In this document: in pieces, positions 9,850 through 21,749 of the stretch
How positions within the stretch are numbered: the stretch's first letter is position 1
Layout: each line of letters opens with the position of its first letter
From: Begonia masoniana
Taxonomy: Eukaryota > Streptophyta > Magnoliopsida > Cucurbitales > Begoniaceae
Length of the DNA stretch: 64,000 nt
Reading direction: 5' to 3'
NCBI GenBank assembly: GCA_022432975.1
Contig: CM039512.1
Span: forward strand, 40,803,001 to 40,867,000
Notes under the pieces: model-generated
Seen by the model: the letters and a program-made list of their open reading frames with translations, nothing else
Database searches by the model: none
What the model was told of the DNA's origin: nothing
Made by a program: the position numbers and the translations under genes

Positions 9850-12178
9850 TGTCAAGACCCGAAACTCAACGGGTCGAGAATTTCGTATAATCATATTCGT
9901 AATCAAAATGTCAACCCAATTCTTTTTTTTTTGTATATATATAAATACGTTTTTAAAGAAATTCCAATCAAATTCGAAGTCATTTAAAATCATTTGGGGA
10001 AATATCTATTTAAAGAAAAAAAATCAACAGACAATCTAATTAACCTTTGTCGTTGACATCCACCGCTCATTTCTGTCAAGCATCATCCACCGCTCAATAG
10101 TAATATCCCACATCTACCGATGACATCAGCCGGATGACTCATTCACCCAGCATCCACCGGTCATATCTGTTGAGCGACATCCACCGCTCAACAGTAATAT
10201 CCCACATCTACCGATGATGTCAGCCTGATGACTCATTCACCCAGCATCCACAGGTCATTTCTATCGAGCGACATCCACCGCTCAACAGTAATATCCCACA
10301 TCTACCGATGACGTCAGCCGGATGACTCATTCACCCAGCATCCACCGGTCATTTCTATCGAGCGACATCCACCGCTCAACAGTAATATTCCACATCTACC
10401 GATTACATCTACTGAGCACATCCACCGCTCAACAGTAACCGAACATCTACCGATTACATCTACTGAGCACATCCACCGCTAAACAGTAACCGAACATCTA
10501 CCGATTATCGATCGACGTTGAGACTTAAATTCTCTCTCCCCCCCCCCCCTTTTTGAAGAACTTAACCCCTCTTTTCCAACATTTCCCTACACATAAACCC
10601 CGCATTCCTTAACTTAAGTTCGTAGCGGAAGGTTTATCACATAAAGAAGATACTTAAATTCGAAGCTTTATAAATTTAAACTCGTACTTTAATAAGTCAA
10701 ATATCCGTTAACATAAAGGAATTATTTTCCCATATACGCAAACTTAACATAGGTCTTACTAAATTGTACTGAAAGCAACACTCAACGGGTTAAAATTGCT
10801 TCCCAGCCACAAATCATCACCATGAACAACAACTAGCAACCAGACTTAAGCATTTTCTTTTAGAGTGAGATCCTCACCTGCTGTTTCGTCACCTACATCA
10901 TAAGGTTCAAACTATAAGCCTAATGCTTAGTAAGAAGTGCAACAAACACATGAATGCTCATGAATGCTGCATACTTAATAGAACCTTGTTCACATTTTTT
11001 ACTCAAATTGGGAATCATGCTTGTGTTCACAATCACTTTCAAATCATGGGAATCATATTCTTGTTCATCGTTTTCATATCATGGATTAAGGAGGAGTTTG
11101 TACCGAAGGGGGGTAGGCAGTGCGCGTGTACATGGCTCTTGTAGGCAAGAATCATGGTCCATTCCTGGACAGTAACATGGCCAAAACCGCCCCCAACCCT
11201 CACTTAATCAAGATTTCATACGTTTCGTTTTCTTGTTTCATTCATAAAGGGATATGCGTGTAAAACATTTTGTATAATCGGTAAATAAATCATGATGCAT
11301 GGACATAAACATTCTCAAAACATGAGACCATGGAAGGAGTCGTCCATCAGAAAACAGAGCATACACTATTCCAAACATTATACTAAAACAGACAACTTCC
11401 CAAACATAATCGAATATCAGAAACAACTCAACCTACTACCCTTGTGATGCAGGGCCCTAATGGTCGGAAATCTTAACACACTCACTTATCTGGATTCCTT
11501 AGCAATGTCTTTCCTTCACTTGGAGTTTTTTCCACCTAAGACATTATACGTATTAATGTAAGAAAACAAATCCTAAGTAGTCTAATATTCCAGAATGGTA
11601 GCTTTCTAACTAAGTATATATCCTAGAAGTCTAACTCATTTCCATTCGAGCATTACATCAACCACCTAGTGTGCATAAAAACATCAGCTAAATGATAATG
11701 GTGTTCGGGTTCACCAACTATCCAGGCTCAGCCAACGTTCATTATTTCTACTTATTATCTACAACAATCATAAATGCTATGTTAATGGCTATATCTACCA
11801 TGATATACTTCAACTTCCTCAGGAAACCCGAATCTAAATCTCTAATCAACTCTCAAATGACTAATCAGTAAACACATTATCCAAATCTTACCTCGAGCTT
11901 AGAGTATCGAAAGAAATCTGAAGGAAGTTGATCGCTGGAGGAAGAACAGAGAAGGGAGCTGAGGGGAGAGAGAGTCGGCTGAGAGAGGAAAGTCTGCTGG
12001 TGGAGGTTTTTGTGAGGTTTAAGGATTTCCATTTTCTATTTATACACTTAATGAGCCAGGCTTAATTAAAAGTTTGCCACCAGACCTAATTTTCAATCAA
12101 AGAAGAATATGTACAGATGGCAGTTAATTCTGTTTCCTTAAAAGAAAGTTCACCTGTCTGACGATGTCGGGTGTTACA
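9850..12178 (-). mobile_element. Solo gypsy LTR, minus orientation, TSD AAAAG
   Basis: On the minus strand it starts TGTAACACCCGACATC (12178 downward) and ends at TGTCAAGACC (9850). The 5-bp direct repeat AAAAG flanks it at 9845-9849 and 12179-12183. It is 2,329 bp and related to the LTR at 2696-6308. It splits the O1 leader: the sequence before 9850 continues at 12184. No internal region is present, so an intact element was probably reduced by recombination between its LTRs. Confidence 0.93.
10084..10500 (-). repeat. 94-bp tandem repeat followed by 51-bp repeat
   Basis: CATCCACCGCTCAA recurs at 10084, 10178, 10272 and 10366, an exact 94-bp period. Each unit holds CATCTACCGATGA, TCAGCCGGATGACTC and CATCCACCGGTCAT. 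Two shorter units (about 51 bp, CTACCGATTACATCTACTGA) follow to about 10500. The monomers are shuffled versions of those at 5480-5840 in reverse orientation. Confidence 0.9.
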
Positions 12179-12183
12179 AAAAG

Positions 12184-12816
12184 TGATTTTGTAAACTGTC
12201 TGATTGCGCAATCTGCCACGTGAGATCGCTCCACCAACCATAAGTGTTTAAGTTTCTATATCCGTTTTTGTTTATTAAGTTAAGTTCCTCATCATGTATA
12301 GGATATTGCGTAAAATGGTGATAGGACACCACAGTGAGCCAAACGATAGGGGTGTTGCCCTTGACCGTTTAACTGAGCTGGTCGGCGTTCAGTCTCGCAT
12401 GATGGAGCGCATGATGGCTAAAAATAGGAACAATAACCGTGCTAATGCTCCACGTGACACTAGTGGAGAGAGATTCTAGCGACTCTAACCGCCCATGTTC
12501 GATGGAATATCAACAAATCCTACTCACGCCGAAGAATGGATCCGGCAGATCGAACGTATGTTTAACTATGCTGAAGTGGAGGAAAACAAGAAGGTGATAT
12601 ATGCCTCATTCCATCTCACAAAAAATGCTGGATTTTGGTGGGACACGGTGCAGTCATCTACCGTGGCATTGAGCTGGGAAGGATTCAAAAGAATTTTCTA
12701 CGAGAAACACTTCGACCGCGGTGTGAGGAAGGAGAAGATGACCAAATTCTCTTGACTGCGACAATTTGGAACGGTGGCCGAGTATGTTCAGGAGTTCGAG
12801 TCACTGTCTCGCTACG
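12184..12816 (+). pseudogene. O1 leader and N-terminal gag (interrupted)
   Basis: The gag start is probably the ATG at 12315 (MVIGHHSEPNDRG), by comparison with the F4 gag start at 40789; an upstream in-frame ATG is at 12294. The capsid-type retrotransposon gag core is clear: PPMFDGISTNPTHAEEWI, then FHLTKNAGFWWDTV, then SWEGFKRIFYEKHF. TAG at 12476-12478 and a TAA four codons later fall where F4 has Gln (FQKLQPP), and TGA at 12753-12755 is a third break. The frame runs to 12816, where the chromovirus at 12817 splits it. It resumes at 22217 after the target duplication. Gag would form the virus-like particle. This copy is dead. Confidence 0.88.
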
Positions 12817-13278
12817 TGTCAAGGTCCGGGCTTGTCCAAGGCATGTTGCCTATGGCCGCCCTTGTTGTTATTTAGACTCATTTCCTTTTTAAATAATTCT
12901 GTTGTACTCTTTTTCTTTCTATTTTTGGCAAGAGTGACTCCTCGCCACTATAGCATGTATACTACTGCCGTAGTGGAGATGGTCCAGATTGCTCTTTAGG
13001 GGGAGAGGCATGATTGCACGTAGACCCCCTACCTACCAATGTAATTTGCTGCCCCATCAATGAACAAGCTTTTTACACACACTCTCTTTATGCATACTAT
13101 ACTCAATGATGCTCTTTTTGGCTAATCTTGCTTGCTCGTTGCTTACTCGTTAGACACAAGCTCGCTCTAACGAAGTGGGCACTCGGTGACGTTGGCACGC
13201 TCGTTGACTGACCCAGTACAAGTGTGATATTGGGTGCCGCACGGTCTTGAGACGCCCCTTGAAAGTAGGACCGTGACA
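12817..13278 (+). mobile_element. 5' LTR of the chromovirus
   Basis: TGTCAAGGTCCGG...CCGTGACA, 462 bp, the same length as the 3' copy and differing by scattered substitutions such as TTATTTAGACTC versus TTAGTTAGATTT near the start. Confidence 0.95.
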
Positions 13279-13280
13279 GT

Positions 13281-13293
13281 TGGTATTAGAGAC
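13281..13293 (+). other. Primer-binding site of the chromovirus
   Basis: TGGTATTAGAGAC, two bases after the LTR end; a mutated form of TGGTATCAGAGCC (initiator tRNA-Met). Confidence 0.8.
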
Positions 13294-13319
13294 AGGTTGG
13301 CTTAAAATCGTGAGAAATC

Positions 13320-14400
13320 ATGCCGAAGAAAAGTTCGATGGAAAGGTCGAGTGTACCATCAGATCAACTCGAGCGCCTCGTCTAGTTGGAAGAAGAAATA
13401 CGGTATCTGTAAGACATACCAGATAACATTCGATTCATAGAAGAACAAATGAAGGAAATGTCTGAATTTCCTACTGAGATAGCGGCTATTCACAATATAA
13501 TAGACGCCTTACCGATTCTAGAGCTACTGAATCCGGTGGAGACTCTCGAATCCCGACAAGAAAAGGGAAAGGGAATCTACACAGGAGAAAGTTCCACAGG
13601 TACAATAATCGTGGTCCTGGAGCACGTCGATGAGATCAATCTAGCTCATACCCGATTGTCTGAAACTGTGTCTCAAGTGACCGAAGATTTCAAAAAAATG
13701 TTTGATTCTCTCAGGGTTGAGATTGCTGAGATCAACATTAAGCTGAACCTGACTATGAGAGCCATGGGGAGTCAAACCCAGGCTACTGCTGCTGCTGAAT
13801 TCAGTCGAGTGAAGATCCCTGAGCCAAAACCCTTTAGGGGAGCCCGGGATGCAAAAGAAATAGAGAATTTCATCTTCGACATGGAACCGTATTTCAAGGC
13901 CACTAAAATGGATAATGATTCGAAAGTGACCTTGGCCACAATGCATCTTACTGGTGATGCAAAACTATGGTGGAGATCAAAATATCATGAGATCAGTAAT
14001 GGCAAATGTGTGATCGATACTTGGGAAGATCTAAAAATGCAATTGAAGGATCAATTCTTTCCAGAAAATGTTGAGTTCATTGCCCGTAGACTACTCCGAG
14101 AACTGAAACAAACTGCAAGCATCCGTGAATATGTCGAGCAGTTTTCAGGACTCATGCTGAACATAAGAGATATGTCAGAGAAAGACAAGATTTTCACTTT
14201 CATCGAAGGTCTTAAACCATGGGCCAGAACAAAATTGTATGAACAAAGAGTGCAAAGCCTTTCAAGTGCACTTGCTACAGCAGAACGGTTGTTCGATTAT
14301 AACTCCGAGAACCTTGGGCCAAAGAAGACTGCTCCCAGTAGCTCAAACTCGACCAAACCCCAGAAACCGAACACTGGAACTGTTGAAAGGAAGCCATTTA
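13320..14400 (+). pseudogene. Chromovirus gag, N-terminal and capsid part
   Basis: The start is taken as the ATG at 13320 (MPKKSSMERSSVPSD), 27 bases after the primer site. The frame is continuous with the 318-residue stretch from 13449 except for stops near 13383 (TAG) and 13411 (TAA), both at likely Gln codons. The retrotransposon-gag capsid core is visible: PKPFRGARDAKEIENFIFDM, LATMHLTGDAKLWWRSKY, DLKMQLKDQFFPENVE, REYVEQFSGLML, then FIEGLKPWARTKLYEQ. The frame is cut at 14400 by a solo LTR and continues at 16890 with the zinc knuckle. Confidence 0.9.
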
Positions 14401-16884
14401 TGTAATATCCGGCTTGTACGGATTTTTGGAATTAATATATTATATTAGTGTTTTATCATATAATGGCATTTTTAGTAAATATGTCAAATCAAATCAGTTT
14501 CGCAAACGGAAAGCGTCATTATGATCATAACGAATAATAAGAATTTTAAGGAAATTCTGGGAATTTTCGGAGATTAAACGTTATATTCCGGGTAAATACG
14601 TTTATCGTAATGTAAAGGACGTTTTAGTAAAAATAGTAAACGAGGTCCGATTTGCTAACGGACAGTTTTAATAAATCCTAAATAATAGGTTGGACTTATT
14701 AACGAAATATGGAAATTTGGAAAAGTCAAATCGTTGGACGATTAACGAAACGAAGAACGAAACAAGAGCTAAGGGCAAAATGGTAATTTGCAAACTAAAT
14801 TTTATAAAATAACAAATCACATCTTCTTCTCCCTCACTTCTCTTTTTCTTCTCTGAAGCTCACGAACCTGTGAGCGATTCCTCACGCGAGTCGTCGACGA
14901 CTTCGACGATTCTGACCTCCGTTTCTCCTCCGTTCTTCGTGATTTCTCCTCCAATCGCTATCCTAGGTACGAATCTATAATTCTAGAGCTTCGGTTTTCA
15001 GTTTTCGGACCGGTTTAGCGTTAGGTTTCCGTTTCGGGTTTCGTTAGGGTTTCGTCAAAAATGCGAATTAGGATTCGTAATTAATAGGGTAGCCTTGATT
15101 AAGTATATATTGCACGTATTTGACGTTATTGGACTAAGTTAAATCAAATCGTGAAAAGGTTAAAAATTAGGAATTTTTGGAAAAGTTCGTTAATTGTAAT
15201 TTCGAACCATCGAGCATGAATTAGTCGTTTAAGTATCTCGATTTGATGAGTTAGAAGTTTTAAGGAATTCCTTAGTTAAGGTTTCGTTGAATTTGGACGT
15301 TTAGAAGTTTAAATTCGTTTTAACGATAAACGCTTTGAATTGCTTAGGTGAACGACTCTCTTGGACAAAGCTCGAGAATCTGTCCGCTCAAGGTAAGTTC
15401 TCGTGACTTACTCTGGCCGATTGGCCTACACCGTATTTCGATGTCGCGTCGAGGATGTTAAAGGATCGTTTGTTTTAATTGCTTTGGTTGGGTAGTTAGG
15501 TTTAAACGTTTTGTAGGTTATTTCATTTACAGTCTTGATGGTATATATGTGTTTGTTTATTGTATGTTTATATTATGCTCATATCTGTTCATGCATCACG
15601 TATTTCAAATGTCATGAAAATGAATTTCTGCACGTGTTTTAAGAAAAGAAAATGAACCTCTGTAATGAATGAACATAATCTGTCTGTATCTGGTCACGCG
15701 AGTTGGGGCTCAGGCACGGCTGTGCGTGTTGCAAGCGTGTACCCCCCTCCTCTAGCTGGAAAGAGTAGTCCGACCGCAGGATGGGCTCTCTCCGGTTAGT
15801 GGGTTGCGATCTCGGTGACAATCTGTCTGTCTGTGACGTAATGAATCTGTATCTGAATCTGAATCTGCATGTTTTCTGAATGGCATACGCACGCATGCAT
15901 CTGTATTTACGAAGCTTACTGAGATTTCATTATCTCATAGGTGTCTGTATGGTGTAGGTGACGTTATAGGTGACGTAGATCCAGGTGAGGACGACGTTCC
16001 TCCATCTGATGTCTAAGGCAGTTGATGTATGATGGTCCGTGGGAGTGCGCTGGGCAGTCGAGGCGTGTATTGACCCGTGGGGGAAGTATGTATAGATTTT
16101 GGGATTTTCGTGATGTTTGGGCTGATGTTAATTTGTATAGAACATATTAGGATGCTTGGTCTGGTAGTTGATAGGTTTACTTTTGACGTCTCAAATGTTT
16201 TGGTAATCGTATTTAAAACGTTTTGTTAAGTCTTTTATTCCGATGTTATAGGAAATGTTTTGAAATGTTTTTTTTAGGTTGTCACGGATAGGCTCGGTTT
16301 TTAGAGCTATCCACGCAGTTTGTTTCTAGGAAATTTTATCACTTTTAAAGTATTAGTATTGCGTTAAATTATGGAAGTGGATTTTTAGGTTGTTATTTGT
16401 AGAAGTATTGCTCTCTGGAAATCGGATTTCAGAAAGCAAATTGTGGTTTTGCTCTCTGGAGTTTCCAGAGAGTACTTGAAAAACAAAGAGAGAAAAGAGA
16501 AGAGAAGAGAAAGAGAGATGGCGATCGAAGGCAATGGTGGATCGCTGCACAGAGTGTGCAGCGATCGATCTCTGACCAGACGCTACAGCATGCAGCGTCT
16601 GGTCGCTGCACACTCTGTGCAGCGATCAGGCGCTGCATGCTGCAGCGTCTGGTCGCTGCCCTCTGTTTTCATGGCTGGACAGTTTCTGCCCTCCCGATTG
16701 TTTTTAATTAAAATTAGTTTTTAATTAAATAGTTTTAATTGTTTTATTAAACAATTTTATGTATGTTTTAAATGGTTTTCCAAACAACACTAACGACTTC
16801 GATTCCGATTTAGTTTCCGCTTAAAGTGTAAAATAAAATGAAAAATTTATACGGGTAAATGGGTACAGTTCTAGGGTCGTTACA
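14401..16884 (+). mobile_element. Solo gypsy LTR (F4 family) inside chromovirus gag
   Basis: Starts TGTAATATCCGGC, like the F4 LTRs at 37999 and 45305, and ends GGGTCGTTACA; 2,484 bp. Flanks are ATTTA (14396-14400) and GTTTA (16885-16889), a 5-bp duplication with one mismatch. Gag resumes directly afterwards. TATAAAAT is at 14803-14810. Splice-like sites are at 14967, 15347, 15393 and 15957. A hairpin cluster is at 16452-16647. Confidence 0.9.
16452..16647 (+). repeat. Hairpin cluster in F4-family solo LTR
   Basis: Perfect stems in a row: CTCTCTGGA/TCCAGAGAG (16452-16472, 3-nt loop), GATCGCTGCACA/TGTGCAGCGATC (16540-16566, 3-nt loop), GACCAGACGCT/AGCGTCTGGTC (16574-16604), TCGCTGCACA/TGTGCAGCGA (16603-16625) and CGCTGCA/TGCAGCG (16631-16647). 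The equivalent place in the F4 LTR has different stems. Confidence 0.9.
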
Positions 16885-17757
16885 GTTTATCCCATAAGAA
16901 GGGTACAAGGCACTCAAAAATGCTAATAACCAACAGCAAACAAATAGGCCTATGTCCTGTTTTCTATGCAAGGGACCTCATCGAGTAGCTGAGTGTCTGC
17001 ATAGAACAGCCTTAACTGCCTTACAAGCTTCGATTTAGGATGACAACTCAGTTAAGGAAGTGGTTGAAGAAGAAGCCACTGAGCTTCCTGAAGTTAGGAC
17101 TGTGACTTTCTTGGCGGCTGTACAACAACAAATGGAAGAATTGAGGAAGATCCCAGACAAAGGTCTTATGTATGTGGAGTCATTCATCAATAATAGACCT
17201 ACTAAGAGTACGATGATAGACTCGGGAGCTACTCATAACTCATTACAGAGAAGGAAGCTCGCCGGCTTGGTTTGAAACTAGAAAAGAATAATGGCAGGAT
17301 GAAAACGGTGAATGGTAAAGCGATGCCAGTACTCGGGATTATGAGAAGAGCCCAGTTAAAACTCAGCTCATGGACAGGCCTCATTGACTTCGTCATAGCA
17401 CAGATGGATGACTTTGACACTATCTTGGGGATGGAATTCCTGATGGAACATAAAGTCATCCCAATGCCCTCAGCGAAATGTTTAATAATCACCAGTAACA
17501 ACCCAACCGTTGTTCCTGCAATTCTTAAACAACCAAATGTCACCAACACAAAGATGCTCTCTGCTATGCAATTCAAGAAAGGGCTGAAACATGATGATCC
17601 AACTTACATGGTCGTTCTATTGGAGGTAAGAACAAAAAAGGAGGAAGTAATACATCATGAAATCTCAAAAGTCCTAGAGCAGTTAGGAGTACCATGCCTG
17701 AGTGTTTACCCAAGACGCTACCCCCAAGAAGGGACATCGACCATCAAATTGAACTGA
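16885..17757 (+). pseudogene. Chromovirus gag zinc knuckle and aspartic protease
   Basis: A CCHC knuckle, CFLCKGPHRVAEC, lies at about 16960-16998. After an acidic linker comes the retropepsin site MIDSGATHN (Asp-Ser-Gly at about 17218-17226), then a typical protease tail DFDTILGMEFL. TAG near 17036-17038 interrupts the linker, a frameshift follows the protease active site (about 17235-17270), and another frameshift near 17690-17750 joins to RT. Protease would cut the polyprotein. As it stands the frame is broken three times. Confidence 0.88.
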
Positions 17758-18323
17758 ATCCCGGATCTAAACCTCCTGCAAAAGCCCCGTATAGAATGGC
17801 TCTGCTAGAACTAGCAGAACTAAGAAAACAATTCGATGAGCTACTTGAGGCCGGATTCATCAGACCCGCTAAAGCACCTTTTGGAGCACCAGTGTTGTTT
17901 CAAAAGAAAAAAGATGGAAGTCTACGAATGTGCATAGATTATCGGGCACTCAACAAAGTCACAGTGCACAACAAGTATCCCATTCCGCCATCACTGACCT
18001 TTTTGATCAATTTTATAAGGCCAAGTACTTCACCAAGCTTGATCTGCGATCAGGTTATTATCAAGTAAGAATTGCAGAAGGAGATGAACCCAAGACAACG
18101 TGTGTAACCAGGTATGGAGCCTTCGAGGTCTTGGTAATGCCCTTCGGACTCACAAACGCCCCCGCAACATTCTGCACCCTCATGAATCAAGTATTTCATG
18201 AATACCTTGACAAGTTTGTGGTAGTGTACCTTGATGACATTGTGATATACAGCGAGACACTAGAAGAGCACAAGACGCATCTCCGTTTGGTTTTCGAAAA
18301 GCTAAGAGAAAACAAACTGTATG
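17694..18323 (+). pseudogene. Chromovirus reverse transcriptase, first part
   Basis: RT begins with the [15 protein letters not shown] block near 17789, then [20 protein letters not shown] (17891-17950), a frameshift near 17990, [31 protein letters not shown], and the catalytic [13 protein letters not shown] with Asp-Asp at 18233-18238. The catalytic pair is intact. The gene is split at 18323 by a solo LTR and continues from 19536 (KKEKCSFAQESIEFLGHIV). Confidence 0.92.
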
Positions 18324-19530
18324 TGATATGCCCACGGTCTCAATCCATTGAGCACAAGTCAAGGTATGTATTTATTTATTTATTTTATATATCTAATGGA
18401 CTTTTGGAATTTTGTAGGTAAATGGATTTTCAAGGCTTGGAAAGAATTAATGAAGAAGAAATTTGTTTTCCTTTAATTCAAATTGTATAAACAAGCCTTG
18501 TATTTAATTTGTATATTTTAGGAAACTTTAATTTTGTTTAAAACTCATTATTTGGCAAACTTTAGCCTTTCAGAATGCATGATTGTAATAGTCTTTAAAG
18601 GGGATGCTAAACCAAGGTGAGCCAAGGGCAGAACCGGGCTGAACCAAGGAGAACAAAGCATGAACCGGACTGATCCAAGCTGAACCAAGGTGCAAAGGAA
18701 GTGAACCGGCCTGGAGAAGCACTGCCCACCGAACCAGACTGCCAGTGCCTACAAAAGCTCCAACGGCTATTAACAGGCAGAATTGTAGTGCTCTACTCTT
18801 CGGCTTCTCCCTTTCGGCGACGTCTGAAGCTTCTTTCCCTCTTGTATTTAAGCTTTCCTTCCACCTTTGTAAAACTTTAGCCATTGTTACGAATTTTTAG
18901 GAAACCAGAAAGATTTTCTTTTGTGTCTGTCGGAGTTCCTCCGTGAAAAAAGAGCTTCTCTCTCGGCGTTGCCGGTGCCCAGCGCCTGATGGCTTCGCCC
19001 AAGTCTTCCTCGAGCTCAAGGTTGCTCGGAGGAAAACTCAGTCGCCGGAAGGCAGCGAAACCTTCGTTCTCATCCACTGTGAACCCTTCGCCCGCAAAGG
19101 TTCATTTGTCCAGAGGTGCCATTGGCCTCGGACCAGCCAAGGGCCTTCGACCCATCCTCCTTCGACCTCCTTTGAGGACGAAGACCGCACTTGCAGTGCT
19201 GTTTCCAGCCGCTGGAGAGTTTCCCCGATCAACGGCGAAGCTCTGTCCCAAGAGGTGCCGAGAGTGACCTCTCGGTTGGCGATGGATCCCTCAACGCTCA
19301 GCCACCTCCAGAGCATTCATCTCCATCCCTCACAGCTCTCTCAGCCATTCTCTGACGTGCCCACTTCCCGGTAACGTTCCTCCACCTCTCGCTTCCTCTC
19401 CTCTATGTTTCTCTGTTTTCCAGCGTATTTAGAGTCTGTTTTTGGGGTGTTCATAGAGCACCGATCATTGTTGTTCATTTGAGTCTTCCGCATGCATTTC
19501 TATCCCCATTTTCAGGCCCGTAGCCTATCA
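18324..19530 (+). mobile_element. Solo LTR (probably copia) inside chromovirus RT, TSD GTATG
   Basis: The insert starts TGATATGCCCACGG and ends GTAGCCTATCA, so it has TG...CA ends. It is 1,207 bp and flanked by GTATG at 18319-18323 and 19531-19535. Removing it rejoins the RT frame. GC content rises in 18930-19380, where overlapping open frames of up to 143 codons occur on both strands; I do not regard them as genes. Its family is not recognised. TGATATG ends and length fit a copia LTR better than the long gypsy LTRs here. Confidence 0.85.
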
Positions 19531-20497
19531 GTATGTGAAGAAGGAAAAATGCTCTTTTGCTCAGGAGAGCATTGAATTCCTCGGCCACATTGTTGAACAA
19601 GGTCATCTTCGCATAGATCCTGATAAGATAAGTGCCATCGAAAGTTGGAAGACCCCAACATCTGTCACTGAATTGCATTCCTTCCTCGGGCTTGCCAATT
19701 ATTACAGACGCTTTGTGGAAGGATTTTCGAAGAGAGCTGTTTCCCTAACGGAACTCTTAAAGAAAGGAGTTCCTTGGGAGTGGAACTCCGAATGCCAGAA
19801 GTCCTTCGCCAATCTGAAAGAAGCCATGATACAGGAGCCTGTGCTCGCACTAGCTGATGTTACTCAAACATTTGAAGTAGAGACTGATGCCTCAGATTTT
19901 TCTCTAGGGGGAGTCCTGATGCAAAATGGTAATCCTATCGCCTTCAAAAGTCGCAAGTTAAAAGAAGCAGAGAGAAAATACATTGCTTCCAAGAAAGAAA
20001 TGTTGGTTGTAGTACATTGCCTGCGCGTGTGGAGACAATATCTGTTTGGATCGAAGTTCATCGTAAAGAAAGATAACAGTTAAATTTGTCATTTCTTTGA
20101 ACAACCAAAACTTTCAGCGAAGCAGGCACGGTGGCATGAATTGATTTCAGAATTTGATTTTCACTTCGAACACAAATCAGGCCAGAGCAATCAAGTAGCT
20201 GATGCATTAAGTCGAAAGGCAGAGTGCGCTAGTCTATGTTATCTGTCTCAACTTCAAGCAAGTAAGGTTAATGGATCCTTAAAAGATCGCATCCGGGACA
20301 GTTTACAAGACGACCCCGCAGCTCGGGCTGTAATGCAACTTGTGAAAGAAGGAAAGACTCGGCAATTCTGGATTGAAAATGACTTGCTCTTCACCAAAGG
20401 AAGCCGTTTGTATGTTCCTCGAAGCAATAACTTACGGCGTACTCTTCTGCGAGAATGCCACGATACTTTGTTGGCCGGTCATGCAAGCTGGCAGTGA
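19531..20497 (+). pseudogene. Chromovirus RT end, RNase H and integrase N-terminus
   Basis: Continues RT (SFLGLANYYRRFVEGFSK near 19678-19730), then RNase H: VETDASDFSLGGVLMQ at about 19879-19925, then KEMLVVVHCLRVWRQYL, and ADALSRKAE near 20200. A stop at 20081-20083 and a small frame change separate the two RNase H halves. Integrase starts with RRTLLRECHDTLLAGH, a degenerate His/His part of the zinc finger. The TGA at 20495-20497 (WQ*TYALLKR) fits a C-to-T change at an Arg CGA. Confidence 0.88.
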
Positions 20498-21718
20498 ACT
20501 TATGCCCTCTTGAAAAGAGGATACTACTGGCCCCAAATGAAGGGGGATGTTATGTAGTACACCAAAACATGTTTGGTGTGCCAACAAGACAAGGTAGAAA
20601 GGAACAAGATTGCGGGCCTACTAGAACCTCTACCGGTACCAGAAAGACCTTGGGAGAGTGTTTCCTTGGATTTCATCACCAATTTGCCGTCTACCAACAA
20701 CTTTGAGACGATACTGGTGATCATCGACAGATTTTCTAAGTATGCCACATTTATTGCGGCCCCGAAGCACTGCCCCGCAGAGACGATTGCTCAACTCTTT
20801 TTCAAACATATCGTGAAGTTATGGGGAATTCCTCAAAGCATTGTCAGTGACTAAGATCCTCGATTCACTGGGTCTTTTTGGGTCGAACTGTTCCAGTTGC
20901 TCGGATCAAGTCTCAATATATCTTCCAGTTACCATCCTCAAACAGACGGCCAGACGGAACGCTTCATTAGCTTACTTGAGGAATATTTACGCCACTTTAT
21001 CAATACCAATCAAAAGAATTGGCCCAGTTTACTCGACGCAGCACAATTCTGTTTCAATTGTCAGAAGAGTTCTTTGACGGGAATGAGTCCGTTCGAAATA
21101 GTCTGCGGGAGACAACCTATCATGCCCCACACATTGGAGCAACCATATTCGGGGAAGAGTCCAAAAGCGTACAACTTCTCCAAAGAATGGAAGCAAAATA
21201 CAGAAATAGCTCGCGCCTACTTAGAACGTGCCTCCAAACATATGAAGAAGTGGGGGGATAAGAAGCGGCGACCAATGGAGTTCAAGGCTGGAGATTTTAT
21301 GCTAGTTAAGTTGTTATCCAAACAACTTCGTTTCAGGGGAAAGGAGGACAAACGACTCGTCAGAAAATACGAAGGCCCTATTGAAGTCATGAAGAAAGTC
21401 GGAAGAACCTCCTACAGAGTTAATCTTCCAACATGGCTCAAAATTCACCTTGTCATCCATGTCAACAATTTAAAGCCCTATCATGGAGACGACGAAGACA
21501 ACGACATAACCAGGCCAAATATCTCCACCAGCAACAAGAAGAAGAAAGAAGTTGAAGAAATCCTTGCAGAGCGGAACGTCATAATAGGTCGACGACAGTA
21601 CCAGGAGTATCTGATCAGATGGAAGGGACTTGGAGACGACGAGGTATCTTGGGAGAAGCAAGAAGATTTGGAAGACTCCGCAAAGATGATCAACGAATTC
21701 AAGCAGAAGCAGAGTTGA
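20498..21718 (+). pseudogene. Chromovirus integrase core, C-terminal domain and chromodomain
   Basis: Zinc-finger cysteines are in CLVCQQDKVERNK near 20570. The catalytic core shows SLDFITNLP, VIIDRFSKYA, then HPQTDGQTERF at about 20933-20965. Stops lie near 20553 (TAG) and at 20852-20854. From 20897 a 273-codon frame is open to 21718. It ends in a classical chromodomain, VEEILAERNVIIG..., then YLIRWKGLGDDEVSWE (about 21550-21670), with the aromatic positions expected for methyl-lysine binding. In chromoviruses this domain is known to guide integration to marked chromatin. Confidence 0.93.
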
Positions 21719-21736
21719 CGAGGACGTCAATAGTTC

Positions 21737-21749
21737 AAATAGGGGAGAA
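21737..21749 (+). other. Polypurine tract of the chromovirus
   Basis: CAAATAGGGGAGAA directly before the 3' LTR start TGTCAAGG, 19 bases after the pol stop. Confidence 0.8.

Noticed and set aside
18943..19374. GC-rich open frames on both strands, possibly a captured gene fragment
   Set aside because: They lie within an insert with TG...CA ends and a GTATG target repeat, so a solo LTR is the simpler reading. Overlapping frames on both strands follow from high GC.
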